This document shows positions 44,901-56,350 of a stretch of 64,000 nucleotides of DNA, in pieces (position 1 is the first letter of the stretch; each line of letters begins with the position of its first letter). Below the pieces are notes generated by a model, which worked only from the letters and a program-made list of their open reading frames with translations, searched no databases and was not told the DNA's origin. The translations under genes were made by a program, and so were the position numbers. The DNA comes from Trichoplusia ni (taxonomy: Eukaryota > Arthropoda > Insecta > Lepidoptera > Noctuidae). Location: positions 15,663,328 through 15,727,327 of the forward strand of contig NC_039480.1 of assembly GCF_003590095.1 (NCBI RefSeq), in the 5' to 3' direction.

Positions 44901-47133
44901 TGAATGCAGTTGACACGACTGCAACAGAACTGCAAACCAATCGTTACAGTTGCACACCCTCAAGATTCCCCAATCTTTAATGCTTTTAAACTTGTACAAC
45001 AGGATGATGAGTGCCCTCGCAGCTACTAAGATGTCCGAAGGTGGTTCAGTAGATCTCTCAGACGTACAGCGTCCAGGAAATATGCTTAAAACGTAAGTTT
45101 GACTTATTTTCCTTGTCCTTTCCTTATTAAAATATATCCCTAATTTGCTATGCCTCTGAAACAGTTTTTTCTGTTATGCTGTATGAATTATTTTCCGAAT
45201 AATGTTTAATTGTAATGGTTTGTCGTCAGCCTGGAGTGCGACGACGAGTGTCGCGTGGAGGCCCGCACGCGGCAGCTGGCGCTGGCGCTGCAGATCCGCA
45301 ACCCCGACGTGTCGGCCAAGCTGGCGCCGCGCTACAGCGAGCACGTGCGGGCCACGGCCACGCGCGAGCCCGCCTTCGCGCAGCAGATACACGACAAGCT
45401 CACCGAGCTCGTGCAGCTCGCTAAGAAGGTCACAAACATTTTTTTTACGTTTTCTATCTGTACTGACAACAAAAAGTCGCTTTATCCGATCCGATTTATA
45501 AACAGTCAATCATTTTCAGAAAGGCATAACAATTGGTGTTCATAATGGTTTAAGTAACTATATTGTTACAGCAATATACAATCTTTGAATTTTATTGTGT
45601 ACTAAAATCTGATCTTGTTATATCATGTCGACCTCACATTGAACACCGTATGTATAACACTGCCACTTTGCTTGTAGTCAAAACAGAAGACGCGCGCTCA
45701 TTCATTCCCATCGATGAACTGGCAGAAGCGTCAGTTTATTCACGAGCTGTGTGAACACTTCGGCTGCGAGAGCGTCGCTTACGATGCTGAGCCCAACAGG
45801 AACGTTGTGGCTACTGCTGACAAGGAAAAGGTTAGTGAAAGGATAAATATTTTTTTTTTAAGGGACCGGCTGTCAAACTTCCTTTAACTATGCTTGGAAA
45901 ATTCTAACAAGTAAAATTGAATATCTATTTATTTATAAGAATATTGTAAAAATTGAATATCTATTTATTTATAAGAATATTGTAAAAATAGATGTTACAT
46001 AAAATAGGGCCATAATGTTTGTTGTTTTCAGCATACACATATTTTATAGTCAAAAAAAATTGAATTATGTGATATATTTTGGTTCCATTATATTTAAATT
46101 TTCCCCAATATTTTGTTATAATAAACACTAGCCACCATCCATGTATAGTCATGGAGGGCGCATCCTCAATACCTCAGATCGTGGAAATCAATCATAATAG
46201 CATAAGCAAAAGATTTAAAGTGGTACATGGACGAACACGCGTCCACATATTTTTAATATTGTAAGGATTGTCAGCACTATCACAGTCCGTAACCGTGTCG
46301 CCCCCCGCAGTCGTGGCTGCCGGCCATGAGCGTGCTGGAGGTGCTGGCGCGCGAGGCGGGCAAGCGCCGCGTGCCCGGGCCCGTGCTGCGCGCGCCGCCC
46401 GCGCCCGCCGCCGAGCGCGCGCCCAAGGCCGCCAGCGCCGCGCCCGCGCACAAGTATGCACACTACACACACACTTAGCCCAGATTCGTCTGAGCCTACT
46501 AGTTTTTCCCTGCAGCCTCCGTATTAAAACGAGGTGGCTACTAATTGAATGCCTATGTCAATTAAACCCATACGATGACAAAGAGCAATGAGCACCTAGC
46601 GCACAACCTTACGCCTTTCAAAATGAAAACAATCCAAAATTGATTTCATATAAGCCGTTTTCGAAGCATTTTTAACCTTACAATAATGACATAAGGTGCA
46701 AAATGTCATTCCTGTGGAGAAGAACTGGCAAGAATTAAATAAAAGATATATTTAAGAATAAATATTTTTTTATAACATTAAAGTAATAAATAACCAACTG
46801 CTGCCAGCTATATTATAGGGAAGATTTGAACATTGGTGGCTACAACTTTCGCTTATTGCTTTTCCCATGCGAAGATTATCATGATCAATAACGTTATGAC
46901 CTAAAATGGGCTCTAACTTCGCAACCAAAAAAATATTAATAAATTTAATAATATTAAATAAATATTTTTTTATCTTTCACAGACAAGCAAGTGGCTGGGC
47001 AACATTGACATCAACAAACGCGTGGGCGGCCCGCAGTCAACCGAAGCCGCAACCAGCTCAGCCAGCGGCGCAACCGCAACCGCAACCGCAACCAGAGAAG
47101 ATCGACTACTTCGACAACCCGCCCGAGAACTAG
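35985..47133 (+). CDS. stc (NFX1 family): NFX1-type zinc finger protein, shuttle craft homologue (16 coding exons)
   Basis: Exons: 35985-37335, 38381-38557, 39112-39331, 39670-39833, 40071-40275, 42339-42463, 42576-42703, 43051-43204, 43704-43900, 44218-44342, 44661-44855, 45003-45092, 45230-45428, 45678-45830, 46311-46453, 46983-47133. They total 3777 nt, i.e. 1258 residues, with all phases consistent. Residues 133-144 (SNLTPTATEFVP) match the PAM2 motif that binds poly(A)-binding protein. Residues about 235-345 are an Asn/Ser/Arg/Tyr low-complexity repeat. A RING/PHD-type C4HC3 finger (CLVCCDRV to CPAC) starts near residue 470. It is followed by many NF-X1 fingers of CGxxC...CxxxCHxGPCxxC type to about residue 1040. 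An R3H domain is at about 1111-1161 (NWQKRQFIHELCEHFGC). The family comprises nuclear DNA/RNA-binding and RNA-linked regulators. The finger exons are extremely GC-rich, while the first exon is not. Exon 40071-40275 is followed by a tandem array of its own 3' end. Confidence 0.93.
37897..38112 (-). mobile_element. short non-autonomous Helitron (216 bp)
   Basis: On the minus strand it starts TCTATACTAATATATAAAGC (38112) after host A and ends in CTAG (37897) before host T. The 3' end carries the same GACGAAGTCGCGGGCAAC hairpin region as the 6.6-kb Helitron. A CAAA microsatellite lies near the 5' end. It has no coding capacity and sits in the first coding intron of the NFX1-like gene. Confidence 0.85.
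38899..39015. mobile_element. MITE-like element with 16-bp terminal inverted repeats
   Basis: ACGCGTATTTATCGGG (38899-38914) is exactly inverted at 39000-39015. The 117-bp interior has no coding potential but contains a second partial palindrome (GGACCCAAC and GTTGGGTCC). No clear target-site duplication was found. It lies in the intron between exons 38557 and 39112. Confidence 0.7.
40189..42048 (+). repeat. 15-copy, 124-bp exon-derived minisatellite
   Basis: The unit starts at CTGCCGCGCGCC. Copies begin at 40189 and every 124 bp through 41925; the end of the last copy is diverged. The first 87 bases of copy 1 are the coding end of exon 40071-40275 and the rest is intron start, so every copy repeats the 5' splice site (ACACGCA|GTCAGT) but none has an acceptor. 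Copies are almost identical. Copy 7 has CTTCCGCG, and copies 3 and 13 share ACACCTGCCC instead of ACACGTGCCC. The unit is not a multiple of three and contains in-frame stops, so it is not coding beyond copy 1. Confidence 0.95.
42119..42168. repeat. 25-bp tandem duplication
   Basis: GAGCAGAAGCAAAAACAAGA plus GATTT is present twice head to tail, shortly after the minisatellite in the same intron. Confidence 0.75.
43310..43690. repeat. degenerate transposon-like stretch in an intron
   Basis: The palindrome AGTCGGTTTAAAACCGACTT (about 43336) and later phrases such as GAAAATCGGTTCATCCGGTG are typical of decayed lepidopteran mobile-element copies. No termini or coding region could be defined. Confidence 0.35.
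45914..45988. repeat. 36-bp tandem duplication
   Basis: The unit AATTGAATATCTATTTATTT plus ATAAGAATATTGTAAA occurs twice in tandem with no visible differences, in the intron after exon 45678-45830. Confidence 0.8.
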
Positions 47134-49268
47134 GCGCCTAGCTCAAATTATACAGTAAGTGTACACTCAGTGCATATTTTATTTACTCTGTACCAAAACG
47201 CGTGGCACTAAATTGATGGAAAAAATAATAGAAATAAAATCAATATTTCTTTATTAAACACTTTACTTACATAATTACCAGTGATCCATTGATGTTTTTG
47301 TGGACTTGTTTGTACCACATGTAAAACGTGTTGTCAAGGTTCAAAGTGGACCTACATTGGCAAGATTTATACTTTAGCCATGGGTACTTATAACCTTTAT
47401 TTATTGACTAAATTATGATCACACAACTACTTAAAATATGTTGATCTATTTATTAAAAATATCCAGGTGATTAAATAATATTATGAGATTTTAAATTATT
47501 ATTTTTGATGCACTGAGTGTTTGACAAGAGACAATAGTGTCAATTTTATAAGTGTTTACCATTCTTATTGTAACGTATTGTACACTAAATCGAAATATCA
47601 TATAGTTATGTATAGACTTTTCTAATGGGGCATATGTATTCGGCGTATTGTATTGTTAATCGCACGGCAGAAGTAAGTCTGTTTTTCGCATAATTGTATT
47701 TAAAAAAATAAATGCATAATATCAAAATTATGTGTTCCTGTACACGATAGTCCTTTATGACAATTTGCGGCTGGACCATGGCTGTTAGGGATTAATCTAG
47801 AACATAACAACTTAGGAACTAATTATTGAACAGGCACCAAGGGAACATTGCAACGTATTCTTTTGTCAATGGGGTTCAGCATGACTTGCATCACTTTTTA
47901 AAAAACAAGTTATAATGCGACTGTGTAATTTTTTTACTCTTTAATTCCCTATAGGCTTTGTCAATAACGGATTATCACGTACAGAACCAAAAAAAACTAG
48001 CACAAATGTAAAGCACTTAATTTAAAGTCAGCCCCTTAGCCCATATCGATTTATAGACGCTTAGTGTAATATTTCTGTGAAAAAACATGCCTTTACCCGC
48101 ATACCATAGTGAAGCACGCCTTACAATCTACCGTCACACAGTACATAGCAAAATATTTACATGTTAGTAAATTATAATCATACATATATGTTATACAGAA
48201 CTGCCTTTACCCGGCTATGGCGACCAGTTTTTCAGCCTAAGTGGTATATTAGAGAAGGGATACATTTAATATTATATGTCCGGAACATACAATATATTTT
48301 GAGTCAATTTTCATATGACTGTCTGACCTTGTTGTCACTTGATTTCTTAAAATAAATATTGAGAATGATATTATACTCCCGCTGTTTGAACCATAGTCGG
48401 GTAATTGTTTTTATAATTGCCTGTTTTATCACGTTATTAACAATAAGTAATACCGCAATTTTATTTTGTTTGGTATGTATTTATTGGTCATACTGTGAGA
48501 CATAAAAAATAATTATTCATTACCAGTTAAAGTATTTATAGAACAATAGCTTACAGATTGTTCGAACATGTTTAAAAGATTTGTTTGTTACATTTGAAGT
48601 GATTTTATGGTTAACAGTAAGATGTAGCCTTCTTTATAAAAATAACATTCTGTTATGTGCCTGGAATTAAAGTCTTACACTGTTGATTATTACTATTACC
48701 CTTAAGTATTGCCAGTAAAAAAAAGTTGAATTTTATAAAGAAGGCTGAACATGTTAGCACCTGTGTTAAATTTTGTGCAACCTAATCAAGTAAAAAATAG
48801 GAAAATCACCTTCTTTTTAATTTCCCATTCAAGTGTTTAATTTGACTTCTTCTTGGCCTAGTCGGTAAAATATATTTAAATTATTTTAAAATGCGTCAAC
48901 ATAACGCTCAAAATTTTCTATTGATTCCTTAATGTTATTTGGAACCGGCTTCTTTTAAAACGAATTTAAAGGTGAAGGGGATGCGTTCTTATGAAACATT
49001 TTCGATGTAAAACTTCTATGTAGAAATCTATAAAAATAATGTAACTAACTTAAATTCGCTGTTGTACAGGCGACATGTGTAATAAAGTGTTACATATTTG
49101 TTACGTTGTCTTTTCTTTGCATTACATCTACTTCGATCACGATTGATCAAATTCCTTACTGAACTACGTCTATTGTTGTTGTTAATTCGTATAACCCCAG
49201 AATATTGTAGTAAATAATACAAATATGTTGTTTCAATAATTTAATGTGCAACAACAATTTCACAAATG
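47134..49268 (+). other. 3' UTR and flank of the NFX1-like gene
   Basis: An AT-rich non-coding stretch follows the TAG at 47131-47133. Possible AATAAA signals occur near 47240 and 47708. Beyond that, no exon or repeat of known type was recognised before the minus-strand gene ending at 49269. Confidence 0.4.
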
Positions 49269-50390
49269 TTAAGAGTCGTCAATGTCCTTTAATATGCTGT
49301 CTATATAATGAGCTATTTTAATCATCGGATTGACCGCCTTTTGGCGATTAAGGCAACAATTGCATGGTTTCTGTAAAACATTGGAAGGCTGTTCTGATAA
49401 AGAATCTGCCCAAGTACTGCTACAAGATGAAGACGATTGACTTATTATTGAATCTTTGGATGTACACAACTTTGCAAAACTACGCCATGGTTCGCTGGCT
49501 CGGCGAGACTTTTTCGTTGCTGTTCGTTTTTCGAACGAATGTTTGCATAACGGCTGCCAACCACTTTCTGAAAAATTCCTATTCGATCGTCTTGCATTTG
49601 ACCACGTTCTCGCTTTCTTGTTCGCCAATGGCTACAAAAAATATCTACATATTAGAATATGATAAAACAACTTAAGATATTATTAAATTAAGGTATTAAT
49701 ACAATCAAATTGTTATACCTTGTTATCATATGTTTTCCTAAATTTTCTCGATTGTACTGATTTTTTCCGTTTCACATTTTTAAGACTCGCTCTAGACATG
49801 TCCGATTCATCAGTTGCATACTTTATTGGTGAGACGTAAGGCTGCAAAATATTACCTAAAATTAAATTTTCTACTAATTTATTCTCATTACTAGGACCAT
49901 AAGAACTCCGGCGTTGAAATAAATTAATAGACCATACTATCGAGTTTCTGTGAGAGCACAAAGATTCCGTGAATACATAAACTCCACAAACTTTGTGATG
50001 ATAAACTAAAGCTTTTACGTCTGACAGAAAAACGAGCCATTTGCTCAGTTATTCTCTAGTATATCATTCTTCTATGAACGATTCGACTATATTTGGACAC
50101 GCATACGCTCCGAGGTCCGATATAAAAAAAAACTGTTAAAAGTAGGTATATACTCACTCAATGTGAGAATTTCGCCGAAAAGAGCGCAGAGCATTCGCGC
50201 GCACATGACATTAAAAATAAATATTTAGGAGTCGAAACTTTTACCTGTAATGTACCATTCACACGAAAGTTACTTTTATAAGGAAATTCTCGTATTTATC
50301 ATCGCTATAAATAAACCATAAGACCGGCTCGCTGGCACAATTAGAACGATAATTACTCACACATTCGGTTGACTCCTCTTCGTAAGACAT
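49269..50390 (-). CDS. unrecognised basic protein, three-exon model (about 230 residues)
   Basis: Model exons, right to left: 50390-50363 (starts MSYEEESTE), 50020-49719 and 49631-49269. The junction 49719/49631 is strong (AAG|GTATAA donor, TTTTTTGTAG acceptor, phase 0). The first junction uses a weak GTGTGA donor and the acceptor TTTTTCTGTCAG, so the N-terminus is tentative; GTGAGT two bases on is the better donor but breaks the phase. The visible protein includes VKALVYHHKVCGVYVFTE, then a Lys/Arg-rich centre and a Ser-rich stretch with a CNCC cluster, ending SILKDIDDS. I do not recognise a family. The basic, Ser-rich character suggests a nuclear or germline protein, but this is only a guess. 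Confidence 0.45.
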
Positions 50391-50496
50391 CACAAGCCAA
50401 CACCGCCGTCATAAACTGTGAACTGTAGTCACAGTAACAGTTACCTGAAAACCAAACTCACACTTATCTCCACAAACGCAGCAATAAATTTTAAAA

Positions 50497-51405
50497 TTAT
50501 GTATCTAATTTACAATTACCATGATTTAATTGTACCACTTGATAGGCAAATGAGACTAGTCGGGACCAAATCGCGACTACATTATTGTTATATTCCTGCT
50601 CACATTTCTCGCTAACCACAATATGCTGCGACTCACACTCTTCAACAGTATTGACACTACTATGTTCAGAACTTATATCGACATCTTCAAGAACAGTTAA
50701 CTTTTCCAGACACTGGATATCCTCCTTAACAGCCTCAAGTTGCATGTTGATGTCCTCCGCCATAGTATTTTTAGTAAAATCCATTTCTTCGGGCTGTGGG
50801 CAGCCTTCACTGTCAGGTTTTAAATTCTCCACTACGCTGTTGATGCTCTCCGAATAGCTGTTGTCATCCTTTTGATCTTCGACGCTTTTAAAATCGTCTA
50901 TACAGCATTTGCTCGCCGATAAGCCATCGTTACTAAAGGTTTCATCGGAGAACTCAGTTTCAGTGACTTGAGTAACTCGTTCGTCCTCATGTAAGTCACA
51001 GAAACTTTCAAAGAAGTCGTCGTTACTCGCACTGACCGACGTCTTGGCGCTTCCCTTTCTGATATTCTTCTTAATTCTGGACTCGCTGTGACAGAGTCCG
51101 AATTGATCGTACAATTTGCGCCTGGCCTTCCGTTCCGACAATTCTTGGCGTAAAATTCTTTCTTGGTAAGAGCGATCTTTCAATTTCTTAGCGGCATCCA
51201 ACTGGCTCCTTTCAAGGGACTTGTATTGCTCATACAGATACCAAGAACGCACTCGGTGCGACTTTTTATCAATAGTATCTAGATCTAGAAAATAAAACAA
51301 TCTACTTTCATTACAACCAAGGAGTTTACCGAAAACAAGTCACTGTAGTCCGAGACTGACCTTTGAAAGTCAGCACCACTTACCAAGAGAATCCAAAAAA
51401 TCCAT
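50497..51405 (-). CDS. unrecognised acidic protein, two exons (269 residues)
   Basis: Exon 1 is 51405-51384 (MDFLDSL plus one base, donor GTAAGT) and exon 2 is 51284-50497, total 810 nt. The N-terminal 70 residues are charged and probably helical (YLYEQYKSLERSQLDAAKKL and onwards). The rest is acidic, rich in Glu, Asp and Ser, with few hydrophobic blocks, and ends HGNCKLDT. There is no signal peptide or membrane span. It lies 107 bp upstream of the first ATG of the next minus-strand gene model, so the two could be neighbours with short intergenic space. The family is not recognised. Confidence 0.65.
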
Positions 51406-51829
51406 ATCACGCTAAAGGATACCTAATAATGAAATGTGTTTTGAATGACGCGCCGAATATAACATTTACATAGTTCAAGCAAATTTTTTCTTTAATTTTC
51501 TATTTCTGTATACCTATCATAAATTGTGTTCGATGCTTTTTCTGCCAGAAGTTACCAAATCTTGTTTAATTTCATTTGACAGTTTGTAAGAGGATTTAAA
51601 ATGTTTTCTGCCAGCTTTGTAAGTAGGTTCTCAAAATAATATTAAAGAGACTTTATTCCCATAGTCAATTGGTAAAATGAAAGAGGAATTATTTTAAAGT
51701 ATGGATTCACTATGCTTTTAATCAGTGGTTTCTTTTTGTCTACATTGTTTAAAATTTGGCCCTAAAAGAATTTAAGTGGTAGCGACCATTAAACGCGGAG
51801 AATTTTGATCAAGATTTTCATAATTGGCC

Positions 51830-52165
51830 TAGCCTTTTCCCAACTATGTTGGGGTCGGCTACCAGTCTAACCGGTTTCAGCCAAGTACCAGTGTTTTACA
51901 AGGAGCGACCTTATGACGACCTATCTGACCTCCTCAACCCAGTTACCTGGGCAACTCGATACCCCTTGGTTAGACGTTAGAGTTGTAACGACTGTCAAAG
52001 ATGTAGGAATAACAGCCGGGACCCACAATTTAACGTGCCTTCCGAAACACGGAGTAATTCGTTATGACAAAGATGGTCACCCATCTACGGACCGCGTCAA
52101 GCATAGCGTAACCTGTGATCGATTCACTTACATGATTATAGCTTAGCCACGAGCTCCTGAAGAAT
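51830..52165 (+). repeat. lepidopteran interspersed repeat, copy 2
   Basis: It begins CCTTTTCCCAACTATGTTGG, then CAGTCTAACCGGTTTCAGCC, then TTTACAAGGAGCGACC and CTCCTCAACCCAGTTACCTG. It is longer than the copy at 3470-3625 and extends through CCTTCCGAAACACGGAGTAA to the end of the family's usual body. It lies in the flank between two minus-strand genes. Confidence 0.75.
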
Positions 52166-53083
52166 TTTGATCACAGCACAGAATAAAGTTAAAAATAAAA
52201 TTATGATTTGTTTGCTTTAATTTTATATAAATATTATGTTAAATTTATTATTTATGTGAATATTATGTTGCACCACAAAAAATTATAGGTAGGTACCCAT
52301 CACTTCTAACCCTTGTTACCTTCGTTATTTAGGTAATTGACTTTTCCAAAGTAGGTACTATAATATAAGCACAATGTTCGCTACACATTGCAGACTGCAT
52401 CGCGCAGACGCGTAAGCGGCCCACGATTTACGTACGTTAAGTACGCTAAATGCGCAGAATTATTAGCAACAAAACAAAATATCGGTTAATCCATTTAATA
52501 CACCACATAACATTTACACACAAACAAAAACACATAATCGACTAAAGCTCAACTTCAGGACAACAACAAAACAAAACAACAATGTGTGCCTTAGTAAAAA
52601 AAATAGCTACACTTAAAATACTGATCGATGATTTTATATAATTTCAAAAGTTAAATACATAAACAGTAAAAAACGACGATATGTATAATATTACTGACCC
52701 AATAAAGGTCAGGATGCAAAAATAACATATCTTACTTTATAATTAGTTACGTATTTGTAATAGGAATCATGATTATTAAACGACAACTAGAAAAGTTTCA
52801 TTTGTTGATGCAATATATTTGCAATGTGCTATGATAAAAAATAGCACAAGAAACATACCACTAAACTCTTGCTACGCCTAATATGAGTATTCAAAGTATG
52901 AAACATTTAAATACTTTACACTATGTCTGTTTGTCAATAAATTATTGACCCCAGGCACAGAAAGCTTTGTTTCGTACAATTGCCATTCTACGTTTAATTA
53001 CAGTAGGAGCAATTTTTGAATTTAGAAAAAGACTGTTGCATGATATGTAAAAATGTAAGGTGTCGTGTATAGTACTTTTAAAT
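52166..53083. other. 3' flank; no gene recognised
   Basis: AT-rich sequence with no supported coding region. The lower-coordinate part may contain the 3' UTR of the minus-strand gene that ends at 53084. Confidence 0.4.
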
Positions 53084-54554
53084 TTAGTAGAAGAAAATAG
53101 CTCCTCCAGCAGGTTGTCGACTGTAACCAGGGTTGGTCTGCGACGAATGTACTCCCGAGTTCATTAGCTTCACACTGAATGGTGAACGACGTTCTTTTAC
53201 TCCACCACGTTGCATAGGATGGCCCTGAAACAAGTAATGCATCATGTAATGGGAGTTTAAGAAAGGTTCCTTAAAGGTACCTTACATTTTCAATGGGCTA
53301 GAAAAGCATGAAAAGAATACGGGCTATATCTACTGTAGTCTGCTCCGCTGGCGCTGAGATATATCTAGTCATAGTAAGTACACAGGCACAACCCTACTTT
53401 TTGAAGTAACAAACTCCCGAAAAGCGAAAAAATTACCATGTCTTTTTTATAGAGTCCGCGATTCCGTTCTAAAATTAAAAATACTATCTACATCATATAC
53501 GAACAGATGAACAGACATCTACGTGATTATCCAATTCTGATGTTACATTACATACCAATGGAATAATAACTGGTGGATGTTTATCGTATGTGTTTCGAAG
53601 TCGCCGCCAAGTGTCGCACCCAATGGTTTCAGGTTGTAAGTATAGGTCTTCCTTGTCGGCAAACCTCTCCGTGGTATGGTTGTATGTGGCTCCCAAAACT
53701 AAATCCAAGCTATCTTTTGGCAAACTAAAAAAATGGAAATAAATGTAAACGGGAATCAAACTGGCTATAAATTGGGACGGAACATGGTGATTTTTAAATA
53801 CAACGATTTCAGATTATTTAATTATAGTCAGTATTTAATACATTTATAAGTATTTTTGGTAGATGGAACTAAGATCAGATAAAACCGACAGTTAAAGGCT
53901 GTGGACACGTAAGTCAGGCAAATTAATTCGATAATCGTAAAAAATAGGTCAAAAACCACTAGCAGCGGGACAACCGGTGCCTGAGAGCGGAAAAGGGAGA
54001 ACCAACAAGTAACTATAATAGTGGTTCCTTAATTCGATTGAAGTTATACGAAAACAATTTTACAATATATTATAAAAAGGGACCAAGTCAAGCTCAACAC
54101 AGTTAGTTCTGCGTGTTATTTACTAGACTACTGTTATGTTTACAAAATGTTTTTGTATTATAAAGAAAAACTAAGACCGAACAGCACTAAATCATCTATA
54201 AACACTGTGGACCGAAATTAAGGGATTTAAAAAAAATCTTGTAATATACCACATTATTTATCTCTATCATAGTGTACCTTACAATAAAATTTGTGAAAAA
54301 TTATATTTATATAAGTATTAACTCCAAGGTATTAAAGAATATTGCAATTGTAAAGAGCTGAAAATTACTTACAAAAAAGGATGATAAAAGCTAAGTCGCC
54401 TGACACTGGCCAGTGTATGATGTGAAAACAATCTGGAGCCCGTTGGAGCACCGTGTTTGTCGTTAGTGGAAAGCAATATTTCTTTATCAAGTGATCCTTC
54501 TTTCCTTAAATCAGGAAGAAGTTTTTTATTTCTAACTTGTTTGATGCCCGTCAT
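53084..54554 (-). CDS. small protein of unknown function, three exons (163 residues)
   Basis: Exons, right to left: 54554-54373, 53724-53556 and 53224-53084, total 492 nt, all GT-AG and in phase. The protein starts MTGIKQVRNKKLLPDL. Its middle part includes LVLGATYNHTTERFADKEDL and the phrase TWRRLRNTYDKHPPVIIPL, and it ends PAGGAIFFY. There is no signal peptide, membrane span or catalytic motif. Short Pro-, Tyr- and Arg-rich proteins of this style occur among axonemal (microtubule inner) proteins. That resemblance is one of style only and I cannot name a family. Confidence 0.7.
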
Positions 54555-55072
54555 TTTAATAAATATACCTAAGATCTTAACACTGTTGAGTTTTGTCTGT
54601 ATCGAAAACGAAAAGTTTAATTTATCTTTTATTCATACAATCGGGAATTTAAATTGACACATTATAAACAAAGTAAATCCCTAGCAACGATACCCCAATA
54701 GTCGTTGTAAAAAATGTGGCCTTCTATTTGGCACTGGCAATTCAAATTCAAATGTATTAAAAACCAGATTAGAGAGACATGTATTTAAAATACGTTGAAA
54801 AAATCGATGTTATAGGACTATGTTCCTTTTTACTCGATTCCATTATGAAAAAAAATGTTTTTTTGATCATTTATATTGATATGGCAACATTTATTCGACT
54901 TCCGTTAAAAAAAATGTCATAGCCCAGAGGATTCATCCATCCGGTAGCCATATTTAATTCGACGCTTGCACGCTGAGGTAGCTCGGCGTTGTGACGCCAT
55001 TTTATTTTCTTGTTGTGAATCAAGAGTAATTGTGTCTACTGCATTCAGTGAAGTTTTAATAATACAATCAAA

Positions 55073-56350
55073 ATGAGTTACGGAAGACCGCCGCCGCGTA
55101 TCGACGGCATGGTGTCGTTGAAAGTGGACAATCTTACATACCGCACAACGCCTGAAGATTTACGTCGTGTGTTTGAAAGATGTGGCGAAGTAGGCGATAT
55201 CTACATACCCAGAGATCGTTATACTAGAGAAAGTCGAGGATTTGCTTTTGTCAGGTAACTATCACCAGGAAACTAAGTATTTATTGCATTCTCTCATCTG
55301 ACGTCATGGCACCGGTAAAATACCACCTGCCCTTCCCAAACACACCGTCAACGTGCCGTTGTTATCCTAAATAGTCAGCTATCTCAATTATACCATCGTT
55401 ATCGGCTATATACTACTTATATAATAATTGCCATGTTATTGAAATGTTACTAATTTTCTCGTGGTAATTTCGATAAATCTACATCTGGCATTTTTTTACC
55501 AAGATTTTACGACCGCCGTGACGCTGAGGAAGCTTTGGATTCCCTGGATGGACGTATGTTAGATGGCAGGGAACTTCGTGTGCAGATGGCGCGCTATGGA
55601 CGCCCTTCGTCCCCATACAGAAGCCGATACGATCGCCGTCGCAGGTAAAACAATTTTACAATCTTTTTCATCGAGTCTTTTCTCTCCAACGCGTTACTGC
55701 GCTGGCTGACCACTGTTCTGTAAATTTTTCATAAATTTCATACTGTTAGCAATTTCAGACTATTGTGCTTTCAGGAATTTTGTACATCACAACCAAGTTG
55801 CACATAAATATAATGGTTCAATCCAGTAAATCTATGATAATGTGGTTATATTTTTAGCTTTTTCTTTGAGAATAACAAATGTAATTTATTAATTTCTAAT
55901 TTTTTCAATGTCCTAATAAATACTTACATGCTATCTCTTTATTGGCTGCACTACCTAACTTTATTTTTTCCTTATTGTATTTATGTGGTCAGCCATAACA
56001 CATAATTTGCAATTTGTACTGTTCAGCTCGCACCGACGGAGGTGGTACATGTCACAATCGTGTAGCTCCAAAGTCTCCAGATGCGTTTGACACGTAAGGA
56101 GGGGACGCTTCTGGGGAGCGTCATTGTCATTCTGAGGATATATTCATATGTTTTGTGTGATGGTTATTCTTTTAGCAACTCGCGTTCACGGTCTCGTTCA
56201 CGTCGTCGATCCAGGTCTCGTTCCCGTTCACGTCGGCGGTCCTACTCGCGCAGTCGCAGCCGCTCTCGCTCCCGTAGCCGCTCCGACTCGAAGAGCTCAC
56301 GCGGCCGCACTCGCAGCCGTTCCCGCTCACGTTCTCGCTCTAGGCATTGA
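55073..56350 (+). CDS. SC35 (SRSF2): serine/arginine-rich splicing factor 2 (SC35) homologue
   Basis: Exons 55073-55254, 55504-55644 and 56176-56350 total 498 nt, 165 residues. An RRM at about residues 12-92 has RNP2 (VSLKVDNL) and RNP1 (RGFAFVRF). It is followed by a hinge (YGRPSSPYRSRYDRRRR) and an RS domain of SR dipeptides to the C-terminus (RSRSRSRH). The protein binds exonic enhancers in pre-mRNA and recruits U1 and U2 components in the nucleus. Length and layout match SRSF2. Intron 2 contains a candidate cassette exon at 56027-56093 with an in-frame stop, and the 3' UTR appears to contain introns, both typical of autoregulation in this family. The start at MSYGRPPPRIDGM is in the family's usual position. 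Confidence 0.93.
56027..56093 (+). promoter_or_regulatory. candidate poison cassette exon in the SRSF2 homologue
   Basis: A good acceptor (TTTGTACTGTTCAG) ends at 56026 and a strong donor (CAC|GTAAGG) begins at 56094. The 67-nt segment continues the reading frame from exon 2 and reaches TGA at 56088-56090. Inclusion would truncate the protein before the RS domain and expose the transcript to nonsense-mediated decay. SR-protein genes commonly use such exons. No transcript evidence is available here. Confidence 0.6.

Noticed and set aside
49269..49675. Plus-strand frames over the minus-strand exon near 49.4-49.7 kb
   Set aside because: They lack splice support, and the minus-strand reading joins its neighbour in phase.
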